This document shows, piece by piece, positions 54,330 to 64,000 of a DNA stretch of 64,000 bases. Every line of letters starts with the position of its first letter. The first letter of the stretch is position 1. Source of the DNA: Hexactinellida sp. DTS-2022 (Eukaryota > Porifera > Hexactinellida); contig JAPNXP010000001.1 of assembly GCA_028753945.1 (NCBI GenBank), forward strand, positions 8,112,501 through 8,176,500, in the 5' to 3' direction. Below the pieces are notes generated by a model that was given only the letters and a program-made list of their open reading frames with translations, made no database searches and was not told where the DNA came from. Position numbers and translations under genes: made by a program.

Positions 54330-55601
54330 TATGCAGCATTTGACGATCTTCGGACCCTGTTCAAAGCTGACAAATTTTCTATCATCAAGAGGGCCCCAAA
54401 TTAACATCAAAAGCATGTTGGCCATCTCAGTTAGAGCGACAGAATGTGAACTTGGCTTTGAGAATTTTTCATGAATCTACAGCTGCAGGTCTTTCTAGTT
54501 TCATTAGCCATGCTAACATTGGTAACCCCCTTCAAACTGTTGATTTTCTTAACTTCATAAATCATATCTGGAGCATCTTCAATGTTAATTGGGTCGGGAA
54601 AGACATACGTTTCAATAATCCATATCTAGCCCTACTCCACTATAACGACGAAAGATTAGTGTTTTTGGAAAATGTTGTTAAATGGCTAGATTGTTGGAGA
54701 GCTATTCCATCAACTAGGGGTAAGCTTACACCTCAAACGTTTACCAGTTTCAGACACACTTGTCTGGTTCTTCCATTCTTAATTAACAGATTAACCTTAG
54801 AATGTGGTTATGAATATTTGCTGACATCCCGAATACAAAACGACGCATTAGAACATCACTTTGGACTTTATCGCCAAATGTCTGGGTCCCACTATAACAT
54901 ATCATATTGTCAAATTTTAGAAAGTGAGCGTAAACTTCAGTTATCTAACCTTCTTAAGTTTCTATTTGTTGAACAAGCTGGTACCGATACGATATGTATT
55001 AAAGAATATTTAAAAAGTTTACTGATGATAATGTCGAAGAAAGACATTCAGAAATTGATTTAGAATATTTTACAGATGAGTTGCTTGACATTACTAACCC
55101 TATATTATATAACTCTCAAATTGAATGCCTTAACTATATTGCCGAGTATGCAGTGTTTTCTTATTTTAAACAATCCTCTGAATGTTCATTCTGCCATGAT
55201 TTTTTGACTTCTCCAAAAGATATTCAAATTAATAACGATACAGGGTTTTCATTAATTAATCTCCCGATAGAGGTTCTCTTAAATATCCATCAGAAAATGT
55301 TTATCAATCTGTCGTAACAATGTACGAAATATTTATTAAGATCGATAATCATCCTAATTTAAGTCGTCGATTTTATGAGGGACCTTGCCGTAGAAAATTA
55401 GTCGACATTTCATTGCTCGAAATTGAAAGAAATTCCAGTGAAATATGGAGGGGGTGGTGTATATGTATGGCATCAAAATGGGATATTCTTAAGAAATTGT
55501 TAACAACAGTGGCTAATTCCATTTTATCTAAGAAAGTTAAAAAATTTAATTACATTGTAGTTGGTCGCGATAATTCAAAACTTCAGAAATTTTCTTCCTA
55601 A
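54330..55601 (+). pseudogene. P-element-like transposase remnant 1
   Basis: Plus-strand fragments of the P/THAP9-type transposase. In order: a WPSQLERQNVNLALRIFHES block (about 54420), a NFINHIWSIFNVN insertion-domain-like block, QTFTSFRHTCLVLPFL, then the C-terminal motif SRIQNDALEHHFGLYRQMSG (about 54830) and ISYCQILESERKLQ. The frame shifts near 55030 and again near 55310, with the tail GPCRRKLVDISLLEIERN and WRGWCICMASKWDILKKLL still readable. The N-terminal THAP zinc finger and the first part of the catalytic domain are absent. Between here and remnant 2 (56262) is a repeat. The two remnants differ in sequence, so they come from different P-like families. Confidence 0.8.
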
Positions 55602-55689
55602 TACTTCTTAACCTTCTAGAAATTCAACTAAAAATCATAAACAACATAATGACAGATATCTGATAGGTAAGAATTAGCTAAACTACAAA

Positions 55690-56251
55690 ACAGGGTCGGG
55701 GAAATCTGTTGAGAGTGCCAAAAGAATAATATAGGCTAGGGGAACGCCTTAGGTAAATCAATGTGATCTACTGAGTCCATAAATATGAATTCCCATTTTC
55801 CATTCGCCAATAATAAATTTCATATGGATAAAGTTAAGTAATCTCGAGATTTTAACAATATTACCATATATGGAAAGGTGTGAAAATCGCATGACTTGCA
55901 TTCCACAAAATTATTCGATAAACTTATGTGACCGTTGACTTCCCAAAATATGATTTCCTGTACGAAAATGATACATTTCATATGTATAAAGTTAAGTAAT
56001 CTCGAGATTTTAACAATATTACCATATATGGAAGGGTGTGAAAATCGCATAACTTACATTCCACAAATATTTTCGATAAACCAATATGACCGTTGGACTC
56101 CCAAAATATGACTTCCTATACGACAATAATACATTTCCTGTGTCTAGCATTAGCGGATTACGGGATATCAATAAGTAACAATACTGTTTTAGGCCTACGC
56201 TAATTTTACCGTAAAACGAAGTTTACAGTCCCTATATTAAAGAAGTCCCTG
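55690..56251. repeat. Terminal-type repeat with CAGGGACTTC end, partly duplicated
   Basis: Two copies of AAGTTAAGTAATCTCGAGAT with flanks (about 55822-55915 and 55988-56075) show an internal duplication of about 166 bp. The right end reads AAAGAAGTCCCTG at 56251, the complement of CAGGGACTTCTTT. The stretch 55990-56251 is present reversed at 18855-19192. Confidence 0.65.
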
Positions 56252-56261
56252 GTTCAGATAA

Positions 56262-57770
56262 CTACCCTCAAAATGTAAATATCTTCAAGATGTTTTCCAT
56301 TGATCAAAGAACACTCCGTCCTATTGTTCCTCATCCATATGATACTAATCGAAACCTTGTCCTTTTATTTGATGCCGTTCATATAATTAAATCTATTCGG
56401 AACAATTGGCTTAACACCAAAGATTTTAACCACACCTTTATTTTTCGGTCTATTGATGATATTTCAATTGAACATATAAAACATCCTCTTACTCAGTGCA
56501 AAGCATGCTTTGAAGATGTCCGATTGCTTTATAAACAAGAACAACATTCTTTCGCAAAAATTGCTCACCACCTGACAGCAAAATCATGTTGGCCCACCAG
56601 TTTTGAACGTCAGATCGTGAAATTAGCTCTCAAGGTATTTAACGAATCTACTATCGCTGGCTTGAAAATTCAAAATGACGCACGAAACCCTAACTTCCAA
56701 ACGCAGACGGCAGAATTTGTATCTATTATTTTAGACATATGGAAAATATTCAATGTTAGTACACCCCAGAAGGGAACCCGATTGAATAACGCCTTATCAA
56801 AGCCTCTTGTCAAGGATGATCCTCGCCTCCTCTTTTCGAACGCAAACTCTCCTGGATTGATGCATGGGAAGCAATCACAAGAACTAGTAAGGCATCACTA
56901 ACCCGTCAGACCTTCACTAGTTTGCGTCATACATGTTTAGCTCTACCTCACTTAGTTCGCCACCTAACCAACACTTGTGGATTCTCATAATTTCTGACTA
57001 CATTCCTCCAAAATGATGCATTAGAGCATCACTTCGGGTTATACAGACAAATGTCTGGAGCAAACTATAATATTTCCTACTATCAAATTCTTGAGTCTGA
57101 GCGTAGACTGAAGGTATCCAGCATTTTAAATCTGTATCAATCTTCTACAAAACAAATTTCAGTCAGAGATTTCATCAAGCAATTTTCTAATTGCCAAGAT
57201 CCAGGATGTTCGACTGTAACATCTCTACCAATCGCAAAATTTATAGACAAACTCCCGGAAATTCTCAAACGTTGCAAGCACTAGCATTTATGTCAGGATA
57301 TGTAGTACATCAATTCTTTAAGCGGTCTGAGAAATGTTCTAACTGTTTGAATTACCTCACTATCGATAAAGAAATTATTATCGAACATTCACCAGACTCA
57401 AAATATCAATTTTAGAGTTAGTTGACAGAGGATCACTTAAGTGGCATTCAGATGTTATCTTAGAAGCAGTTGTCATAATTTATAAGATCTTTGTTGCAAT
57501 TGACAACGACAAGTCGCTTATGTCGGAGCTGGTAAAAGGACCTTCGAAGCAGACTTTAGTCGCATTGGGTATTAAATACATCGAGAACACAGCTAGTGAA
57601 AGTTGGAGAGATGTATGCCATTGTTGCAACACATCTCATTGGGATATTTTGAAGCATGTATTTGGCGTCATAGCCAATTGTCTCATTTCCAACAAAGTCA
57701 TTAATTATAATTCTCATCTTGCTAATCGAGGAAAAGATTCTCGAAAGATGAAGAAATTTAAGTAGTATCA
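56262..57770 (+). pseudogene. P-element-like transposase remnant 2
   Basis: A second plus-strand P-like transposase. The catalytic part starts with LRPIVPHPYDTNRN, NLVLLFDAVHIIKSIRNNWL (about 56350; the FD-x-x-H-x-x-K-x-x-R-N-N motif is diagnostic of this superfamily), then HHLTAKSCWPTSFERQIVKL (56570). Later: QTFTSLRHTCLALPHL (56915), FLQNDALEHHFGLYRQMSG (57010) and ISYYQILESERRLK. Frame changes occur near 56840, 56990, 57185 and 57415, so it is dead. The C-terminal tail (WRDVCHCCNTSHWDILKHVF, 57600) is alignable with remnant 1. No THAP domain or left terminus is visible. Confidence 0.82.
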
Positions 57771-57949
57771 TGTTTAGTAATGTGATTCATATTTGTTTTT
57801 AGTCGGAGATACAAATAAGATTCAAAACAATGGTGTTATTATTAATAAAGTGAATGGCCTTCGAACTCATCCATGGTACTTTAATGGTCAATATTTATAA
57901 TTAGTCATCTATGGTCCATGTTATATTAAAGTTTCAGATTTTTATCTCT

Positions 57950-58125
57950 TAGAGGGCGGGAGTTATGTGCAATTAAGTGAATTTTCACAGTTTTCGAAAT
58001 GTGACAATGACGTAATAACTTGTCGAGGTGTGAGAAATTTTGAGTGGAAACCTCAACTTGTTGTCGGGTACCAAAAGTTACCCCTATATGCCAAAAATCA
58101 CATTTGGAAACCGAATATATTGTGA
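57950..58125 (+). repeat. Dispersed repeat R, copy 3
   Basis: Contains TTTCAGATTTTTATCTCTTA just upstream, GCAATTAAGTGAATTTT, CTCAACTTGTTGTCGGGTAC, CCCCTATATGCC and AAATCACATTTGGAAACC. Confidence 0.75.
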
Positions 58126-58355
58126 TTAATTAGTTACATGATTAGTTCTACTCTGTTATAGATGCATTCATTGCTGAAATAATTGATATAACTTCTGATT
58201 TAGCAAATAATTGAGTTCATTTGCCAGGATAATTTAATTTTAGGGTATATTTCTGTATATTTGCCAAAATATGTGATGAGATGCCAGAATAGTTGAATTA
58301 TTTATTTAGTTGCCAAAATAATTGAATTGTGTTGGCAAAATAATATTACATTGAT

Positions 58356-58523
58356 AAAGGCAGGGGCGTAGACTCGTTTTGGAGATTGGTAGGGCCCTTA
58401 TAGGCTGGATGTTAGGATTAGTGGGGCCATCTTGGCATTTTGTGTTAGCTTCTATGGAGAAAAGACAATTATTGGTAGGGCCATGTCCCTACCAGCTCTA
58501 CCGGAGCCTACGCCTATGAAAGG
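58356..58523. mobile_element. Short CAGGGGCGTAG element with 5-bp TSD (158 bp)
   Basis: The element is 58361-58518 with ends CAGGGGCGTAG and the complement of CATAGGCGTAG. AAAGG flanks both sides (58356-58360, 58519-58523). It contains inverted GGTAGGGCC blocks. Confidence 0.75.
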
Positions 58524-58678
58524 TACAATCATATCTATTATTTACCCTTAGACTGGACTTGATGCATAATAATACATAATTAACTGAATCAACTGATTCA
58601 ACTCCAAGTAATAATTAAAAACATAAACAGTTCACTCTAAAGTTCAGAAAAAGGCAATATATACAACATAAATGCCGT

Positions 58679-59859
58679 CTATTTTGTGAAAACTCTAGGT
58701 ACAAGGGTTTTAACACGAAATTTCCTGCGACAGATGATAGTAAACAACAAAGCAGTAATTAAGACAAAGGTTAGAACAGACAAAAATCTTGAATGTGAAT
58801 AACTAGGTAGGGGAAGTTTCAAGTAATCATGACTCATTTCATTTACTCCCATAGTAAGATAATTGTAGGTTTCTGTTCCTAATGTGTCATCATTAGCACC
58901 AGGAGACTTAGCTCTCTGTATTGTATGATCCCATTTCAATCCTCTCTGCAGTGTATCCACATAATAGCACATGTGACAGAATATAGATTCACTCCATAGT
59001 ACCTTATTGTTTCTAACGTATTCTGGGTCTAATGGCTTATTCTTCCATTCAAAGTAGCTGTTGTACAGAGTTTCATTCTCCAGTACTAGCTGTAGATAAC
59101 TAGCCACATCGTCTGGAGTATTGAAATCAGCCACATCAATATAAGAGCCTTTTGGAACAGTTTCTGCTACGTCACGCGTTCCCATCCATACTGGTAATAC
59201 TCCAGCCTCGAATGCATGGTATATTTTGTCTGTTACAAATCCAGGAGAATCTCCATTCTCAAACGCGAGATGGATTTTGTACGATCGTATAGCTTCCACT
59301 TTAGAACAGAGTCTGCCATTACAATCTGGCCATTTTGCATTATTCAGACAACTGCCAATAGACACCACACCAATTTTAGAATCAATTGCTTTTACATAAT
59401 CCATCCTATTATTCATTGGATTGCAATTACGAGCCACGAAAGTTGATTTTGGTTGTGGATCTTTTGAAATATTCACTTCCATCATTTTGTCCATATCGTA
59501 CATCAACACCAAGGGATGGTTGACCTTCTGTTCAACAGAGCTGAGCCCTGAAAATGTTGCTGGAGATATTCCAGTTTCAATAAGTGATGATAATGCGGAG
59601 GTTCGTGCGAACCTAAGATACGTATTGGTACTTTGGAATTCCCGTCAATAGCTGATAGGACATTACCATCATTATCAGCGATATACAGTTCTGCATCTGG
59701 ATTTTCATGCTTTTCAAAATACTCACATGGAATTTCACATTGTTCAATGTGAGCGAAATGATTATCATTAAGGTACTCCGGGAAAACATTGAAGTTAATG
59801 GCAATGACCGTACAAATGATTGCTAATACTAGTATATATTTGATCTGTTTACGAGACAT
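58679..59859 (-). pseudogene. GT10 alpha-1,3-fucosyltransferase with one frameshift
   Basis: GT10 enzymes transfer fucose from GDP-fucose to glycans in the Golgi or ER. The N-terminal frame (59859-59503) starts MSRKQIK, with a signal-anchor segment at about residues 8-24, and runs to RILGSHEPP. The second frame (to 58679) has ARNCNPMNNRMDYV, GSCLNNAKWPDC, and the donor-binding motif SYKIHLAFENGD then FVTDKIYHAFEAGVLPVWMG. SHEPP and the second frame are out of register by one base in about 59560-59600, so the gene is frameshifted, or the assembly has an error. The CLNN, PDDVASYL and YNSYFEWK blocks resemble the FUT10/11 branch. An unusual second hydrophobic segment (about 20 residues, LTFVLITALLF) with a basic tail ends the protein. 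Total length would be near 390 residues, normal for the family. Confidence 0.85.
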
Positions 59860-60073
59860 TCTATTAGAAAATAGAAATAATTGTATATCTTAGTTGACTT
59901 CACTTAACGAAGATAATTAATAAATCTATTAAAGAATACATAATTATTTAAGAATCTAGTTTTTCCTAGTTTAATGACGAGTTTAGCTTTGAACCATTTT
60001 TATTTGCAGAACCTAAATACAGGGTTAGTAAATTACTTATAATTATACGTACCTTGGCTTCATCCGAAAAATG

Positions 60074-60171
60074 TTCATTTAATTTGAAAAGGCATGTGTT
60101 TGAAATACAAGCGAGGGCCGCAGGCCCGAGTGCAAGTTGTAAGAACGCGCGTAGCGCGGACGAGCAGCTTG
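60074..60171 (+). mobile_element. Helitron 3' end only (5' truncated)
   Basis: Last ~98 bp of the Helitron family: AATTTGAAAAGGCATGTG, GAGGGCCGCAGGCCCGAG, GCGCGTAGCGCGGACGAG, then CAGCTTG at 60171 followed by T. The upstream 59860-60073 is AT-rich with no gene. Confidence 0.8.
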
Positions 60172-60254
60172 TATTTATAAAGTGGTAAAGTTAATATAAA
60201 CAACTACAGCAATTTAATGGAATAGTTTAATTTTGTCAATTAATTAAGTGCAAT

Positions 60255-60420
60255 TACTCGAAAGGTTTGGGTCAAATTTCGAAAACACAATTTGGGTCAA
60301 ATTCCTTCCTTCTTAAGAGCTTTTGGGCAAAATCCCGAAATCACAATTTGGTTCAAAATCATGTGAAAATTTTGGGTCGAATTTCGAAAATATTTTGGGT
60401 CAAATTCCGCGTTCCATGGG
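60255..60420 (+). repeat. TTTTGGGTCAAATTTCGAAA minisatellite
   Basis: About five degenerate tandem copies, 35-45 bp apart, with TTTGGGTCAAATT and TCGAAAAC/TCCCGAAATC halves. It leads into a hairpin-repeat tail block (GGGACACATATGCT, GAGCGGATACGGA). Confidence 0.6.
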
Positions 60421-60915
60421 ACACATATGCTAAAAATTTGAGTCCGGGGCAATCAAACTCTGGCCTGTAGAGCGGATACGGACTAAATAAAACCAAGGCA
60501 CTCATTTCAATAATGGCCCACTACGTGGTAGTCGGCAACAGTAAAAAAATCCCAAACTGCAGCTGTGCCGACAGCATGTTCCATGGAGGCACTATCTTAT
60601 GGTGGCTAGTTAATTGATAGTGCCTCCAAAGGAAAATGCTGTCGGCACAACTGCAATTTTGGACTTTTTCGCCATGTCATGAACGGCTGAATGTGTTTAA
60701 ACCAATTTATCAAGTTGTTACGGGACAAAGGAACTATTGATAAATTTGAAGTCAGTTTCTATCTTAAACCAATTTCGAGATTAATGGTATTCATTAAATA
60801 CGCATAAATTAACAATTATTTATATACTGTATATACTAGCGCGCTTCGATTGCTATGTCGCTTCGCGGCAGAACACAACCACACACCAACTGCTAAGCGG
60901 TTGCAAGGTGGTTTA
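60420..60915 (+). repeat. Diverged hairpin-repeat unit with palindrome 60543-60669
   Basis: Tail block, one diverged second hairpin (GGCCCACTACGTGGTAGTCG), then the large palindrome. Here both arms carry the A of CCGACAGCATG, so the usual one-base bulge is absent. The body continues to about 60835 and meets the GC-rich hairpin GCGCGCTTCG. Confidence 0.75.
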
Positions 60916-60917
60916 TA

Positions 60918-61363
60918 TACAGAGAACTGGGTGGTTAAAACGTACCACCCTGGCAGACAAGAAAAAGTACGTACTAACCGAGGTATGTCTTATCCGTATG
61001 CATAATCCACAAGTCGAAATACTGACTTGTTCAATGATATGAACACGATGTAGGGTATACAAGTAATGAAGTATATAAAATACTTAACGATTTGAATCAC
61101 ATGATAAAAGTATTTAGTTGTCATCTACTCACTTAAACTAAATAATAACTGAGTTCGGTTGATACTTTTCTAGAGTACGTACTAACCGAATTAAAATACA
61201 TACATTTATTTACTTTGGAATAGAAATTGTACGTCTTATCCGAGTACGTACGTATTAACCGAATCATATATAATGGGTCGAGGAAAAATCTGTTATTAGA
61301 GAACAGTACGTACTATCCGAGAGTACGTCTTGAGCCGAGACGTACTAACCGAGTTCCACTGTA
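60918..61363. mobile_element. pogo/Tigger-like element with TA target (442 bp)
   Basis: The element is 60920-61361: CAGAGAACTGGGTGG at the left and the complement of CAGTGGAACTCGGTTAGTAC at the right, flanked by TA. It contains repeated GTACGTACTAACCGA motifs. It provides the unfilled reference for the nested copy at 50246-50720. Confidence 0.8.
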
Positions 61364-61379
61364 ATTAGAACATTGATTA

Positions 61380-63190
61380 TAAAGCTTAAATAGGCCTAAA
61401 ATAGTAAAATTTAACTACACGTATAGTATGTGAAATTTTAATGGTTACGATCATGTGTTAATGAGTAGGCATATTGGCAATCTTTTATGACCAACGTGTC
61501 CGCATCATTAATGTGCATGTTCTATTAGATTTTTCAGATTTTTATCTCTTAGACTTAGAGGGTGCGATTAAGTGAATTTTCGCGCTTCTTAAAATGTGAC
61601 ATTGAAATCATAACCTCAATTTGTTGGCGGGGGACAAAAGTTACCCCTATATGCAGGGGCGGCGCCAAGGGGGTGCTAGGGGGTGCTACGGCACCTCCTG
61701 AAACTATGTCAACACCCCCAGTGGGGGTGCTCAGAGAATTCAAGGTGTGTTTAGAATATATTGTATTCAAGTTGAATAGCATAACTAGCCTACCTGCCAA
61801 CCTATTTGAGTCATATCCCTCATAGGGCTGAAAATTCGCCTGTACATTGGCCAAAAATCCGTGTACACCTCCGAAAGATTTCTCGCTCGCTGCGCTCGCT
61901 CGTCCCGGGAATTATTATTCAGGGAAATACGAAAGACATATCAAAATTATTACTTTGGAAAGGTAATTAAATTATATATATACTGTACAGGGATTCCCTA
62001 AACCCTTGAATAGATATATAAACCAAGTTGTGCCTTTATGTGGTCAATGCAGAATGCATGGAAGAATATATTATCATCACTGTAGATATTTTAGGCATTA
62101 TTTAACTCATAATTAGTAAATTAAAAATCCCAATACAAATGGAATAAATCTCTGTATGTTTTACAGAACAGCCAAAATCCCTGTACGGTGGGCAGCAATG
62201 AACTAGCCCACTTCAATACGTTTATAAAAATTAGCATGAATGACTAGTCAAATTTAGCACTTTGTGCTTTGATATCTACGTTAGAGGCGGTTCGAGAAAC
62301 AAATCTGAGGGGTGGGCAGAGACTATTTCAGGTGGGCTGTATCTTCAAATTCCTAACTAAAATTGAACATACTAAAATCTTATTTATCTCAAATATTCAA
62401 ATCTCAAATATATGTAAATACAATAATGTATAGTGAGGGAGTTAGATCTATCTGTAATTATACTAAAGGTATATAATTGGTGCAAAATGCGAAACTGAAC
62501 TTTCAGGTTGGGTGGGCACGGATCATGTGATACGGAAGTTACCAACTAAACACGATAAATAACTACATAATTTAGCTGTTGATAAGTACCTTCTGGATGT
62601 CTAATATCTCAATTTTAGAGATCTCCATAACAGGAGTATTACCCATTGAATAGAAAATCTAGGAACCTGATTTCGTGAAGCTATTTCTTCCTCTTATACG
62701 AAATTCTCATTTACCCTGTTTGTACAAACGAGCTTCTGCTGTAATTCTTAAAGGAAAAGGCAAACAAGACCACCGCATTTGTTGTTTAGGTATCTCGCCG
62801 AACTAAGATCCTGCCGTTGGACAATAAAGGAAGGGGGCAGTGGGGGGGGGCAAATGCCCCCCCTCCCCTTGGATCCGCCACTGATCTACGTATGTTCGCC
62901 TTATTGCTAATATGTTTATCTTTAGAAAATTATATCTGAGTAGCAACCTAAAGCAATAGCTACTTTCTATAAAAGACCACCGTTATAAAATGACACAATA
63001 ATCATTCAAACGTTCTGGCAGATTGTAACTGGACAAATAATTGCACTCTCTAAAATGCAACAGCTCCTTCAGTTGCACCCCCTCTTTTTATGAGCTAGCG
63101 CCGCCACTGCCTATATGTCAAAAATCACATTTGGAAGCTTCCACTTTCTTCAATCAACTCGGAACATACAAACAAATATATATCTAAAGC
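61380..63190 (+). repeat. Dispersed repeat R, copy 4, split by a hAT element
   Basis: The left half 61380-61653 (TTTCAGATTTTTATCTCTTA, GTGCGATTAAGTGAATTTT, TTACCCCTATATG) and the right half 63110-63190 (CCTATATGTCAAAAATCACA, TTTCTTCAATCAACTCGGAA) rejoin to the same order seen in copies 2 and 3. Confidence 0.85.
61646..63117. mobile_element. hAT-type element in repeat R (1456 bp, perfect 8-bp TSD)
   Basis: The element is 61654-63109 with ends CAGGGGCGGCGCC and the complement of CAGTGGCGGCGCT, and CCTATATG duplicated (61646-61653, 63110-63117). GGGGGTGCT blocks at 61667-61690 and their inverses near 63077 extend the inverted ends. Inside are GTACAGGGATT repeats of the 46490 family (61790-62190) and another CAGTGGCGGATCC-type end (about 62870). 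No transposase frame. Confidence 0.88.
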
Positions 63191-63199
63191 TAAGTTGTT

Positions 63200-63510
63200 T
63201 AATACGTCTTTTATTTGTTACGTATTACGTATACTACGTATAATGTAATACGTATTATACGTATACCTTACAAATAATATCGAGCTAATGGAATTTGCTT
63301 TGAACAACTTTTGGTTTAATCGTTGTTCTTTTATATGCTAATCGACTCGTAGTTTAGTTTGTATAGTACAAATATGATTATTTGCTAGATGTTGTATTTA
63401 CAACAAGAATTACAAATATCCTATTGAATTTACTTCGAAACTTCCCTAGTTGATGATAGATTTAACGTATAATACGTACTAGTGGATAGCGTATTACATA
63501 TAATACGTAA
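63200..63510. repeat. TACGTAT palindromic stretches
   Basis: Runs such as TACGTATTACGTATACTACG and TAATACGTATTATACGTATA (63217-63265) and AACGTATAATACGTAC plus ATATAATACGTAATC (63465-63510) form inverted pairs about 240 bp apart. Probably a foldback element. No gene. Confidence 0.45.
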
Positions 63511-63734
63511 TCAACTTAGCTGTTTAGAGCCATTCTAATAGGTCTAAATCCAAACTTGCTAAGGAATATGATTGAATTTGACGGACTTATAGAAGAAGAT
63601 GGTCCATTTTTTGACAACTTAGCTTGTAGTTATTTCATAATTGTCAGAATATGCATGGAACATGAGGTGCATCAAATTAATTAAACAATGGGAATACTTA
63701 TTACACATTAATAAAAACTTTCACATTAACATTG

Positions 63735-63803
63735 TGGGGGGTAGCGAGCATTTCTACATCTGTAAAGGGGTCGCATGGTACAAAAGGTTGAAAACCCCTG
63801 CTT
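63735..63803. mobile_element. hAT (Charlie-like) right end
   Basis: GGGGTCGCATGGTACAAAAG then GTTGAAAACCCCTGC is the complement of a CAGGGGTTTTCAACCTTTTG end, the same style as the left end at 50721. The left partner is not found here. Confidence 0.5.
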
Positions 63804-63899
63804 TAGGGTATATCTCGCGATTTAAGCTCCCATGCCGGTTTCGAAAATTTGGGCAAACTTTTTTATAGCTTTAATAATTAATACCATATTTTTATACCA

Positions 63900-64000
63900 A
63901 ATAAAAGTATAGTCGGCACAGTAGAAATTGTGTCTGCACAGCTGCAATTTTCGATTTCTTTCGCCATGTCATCAACGCCTCAAGGTGTTTAGACATATTT
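63900..64000 (+). repeat. Hairpin-repeat fragment at the right edge
   Basis: AAGTATAGTCGGCACAGTAG (second hairpin remnant), half a palindrome (GCACAGCTGCAATTTTCGAT) and CGCCATGTCATCAACGCC then CTCAAGGTG. The unit continues beyond the window. Confidence 0.75.

Noticed and set aside
1..64000. tRNA or rRNA genes
   Set aside because: I looked for cloverleaf-like and rRNA-like conserved blocks while reading and found none I could support; a covariance-model scan would be decisive.

Overview
The window reads as AT-rich nuclear DNA from an animal, most likely an invertebrate. The evidence is three Rab11-type GTPase genes, a mitochondrial-type thiolase gene, a Golgi GT10 fucosyltransferase gene, 55-56 bp GT-AG introns inside a transposase gene, and a dense mixture of animal-type transposons (Helitron, hAT, pogo/Tigger-like, P-like, 2A-bearing DDE element, Ty3-like retroelement). 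I could not place the species. A sponge or other early-branching animal is only a guess.

Layout. 1-10 kb: four copies (one running off the left edge) of an unrecognised beta-propeller-like gene, two of them broken by cleanly dated transposon insertions, plus a multipass membrane-protein gene and a candidate small two-exon gene. 10-20 kb: transposon debris (hAT transposase remnant, second Helitron, GC-rich palindromic minisatellites, scattered hairpin-repeat units). 20.7-23.5 kb: a near-intact transposon gene with a 2A-like leader and a DDE-like body, split by two tiny introns. 23.7-32.0 kb: a tandem array of units about 0.84-1.6 kb long, each headed by a palindrome of about 125 bp, the most unusual structure here. 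32.5-33.8 kb: an intronless, GC-rich acetyl-CoA acetyltransferase gene. 34-36 kb: a decayed retroelement. 36.6-37.7 kb: a paralogue of the membrane-protein gene with one in-frame stop. 38-42 kb: a set of small hAT and pogo-like elements with readable target duplications. 42-46 kb: three tandem Rab11 paralogues, two sharing an almost identical 286-bp tract. 46-54 kb: nested short transposons, one solitary hairpin unit and GGTTAAC-rich foldbacks. 54.3-57.8 kb: two decayed P-like transposase genes. 58.7-59.9 kb: an alpha-1,3-fucosyltransferase gene with one frameshift. 60-64 kb: more hairpin units, pogo-like and hAT elements.

How it works together. The host genes here (Rab11 trio, thiolase, fucosyltransferase, membrane proteins) are unrelated single-exon or near single-exon units set in repeat-rich DNA. 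I see no operon or pathway linkage. The repeats do tell a story. Helitrons insert between A and T and hATs duplicate 8 bp. Several pre-insertion sites can be read back exactly by comparing paralogues. The hairpin-headed unit family recurs in at least twelve places and has both tandem and solitary forms, with no obvious coding capacity.
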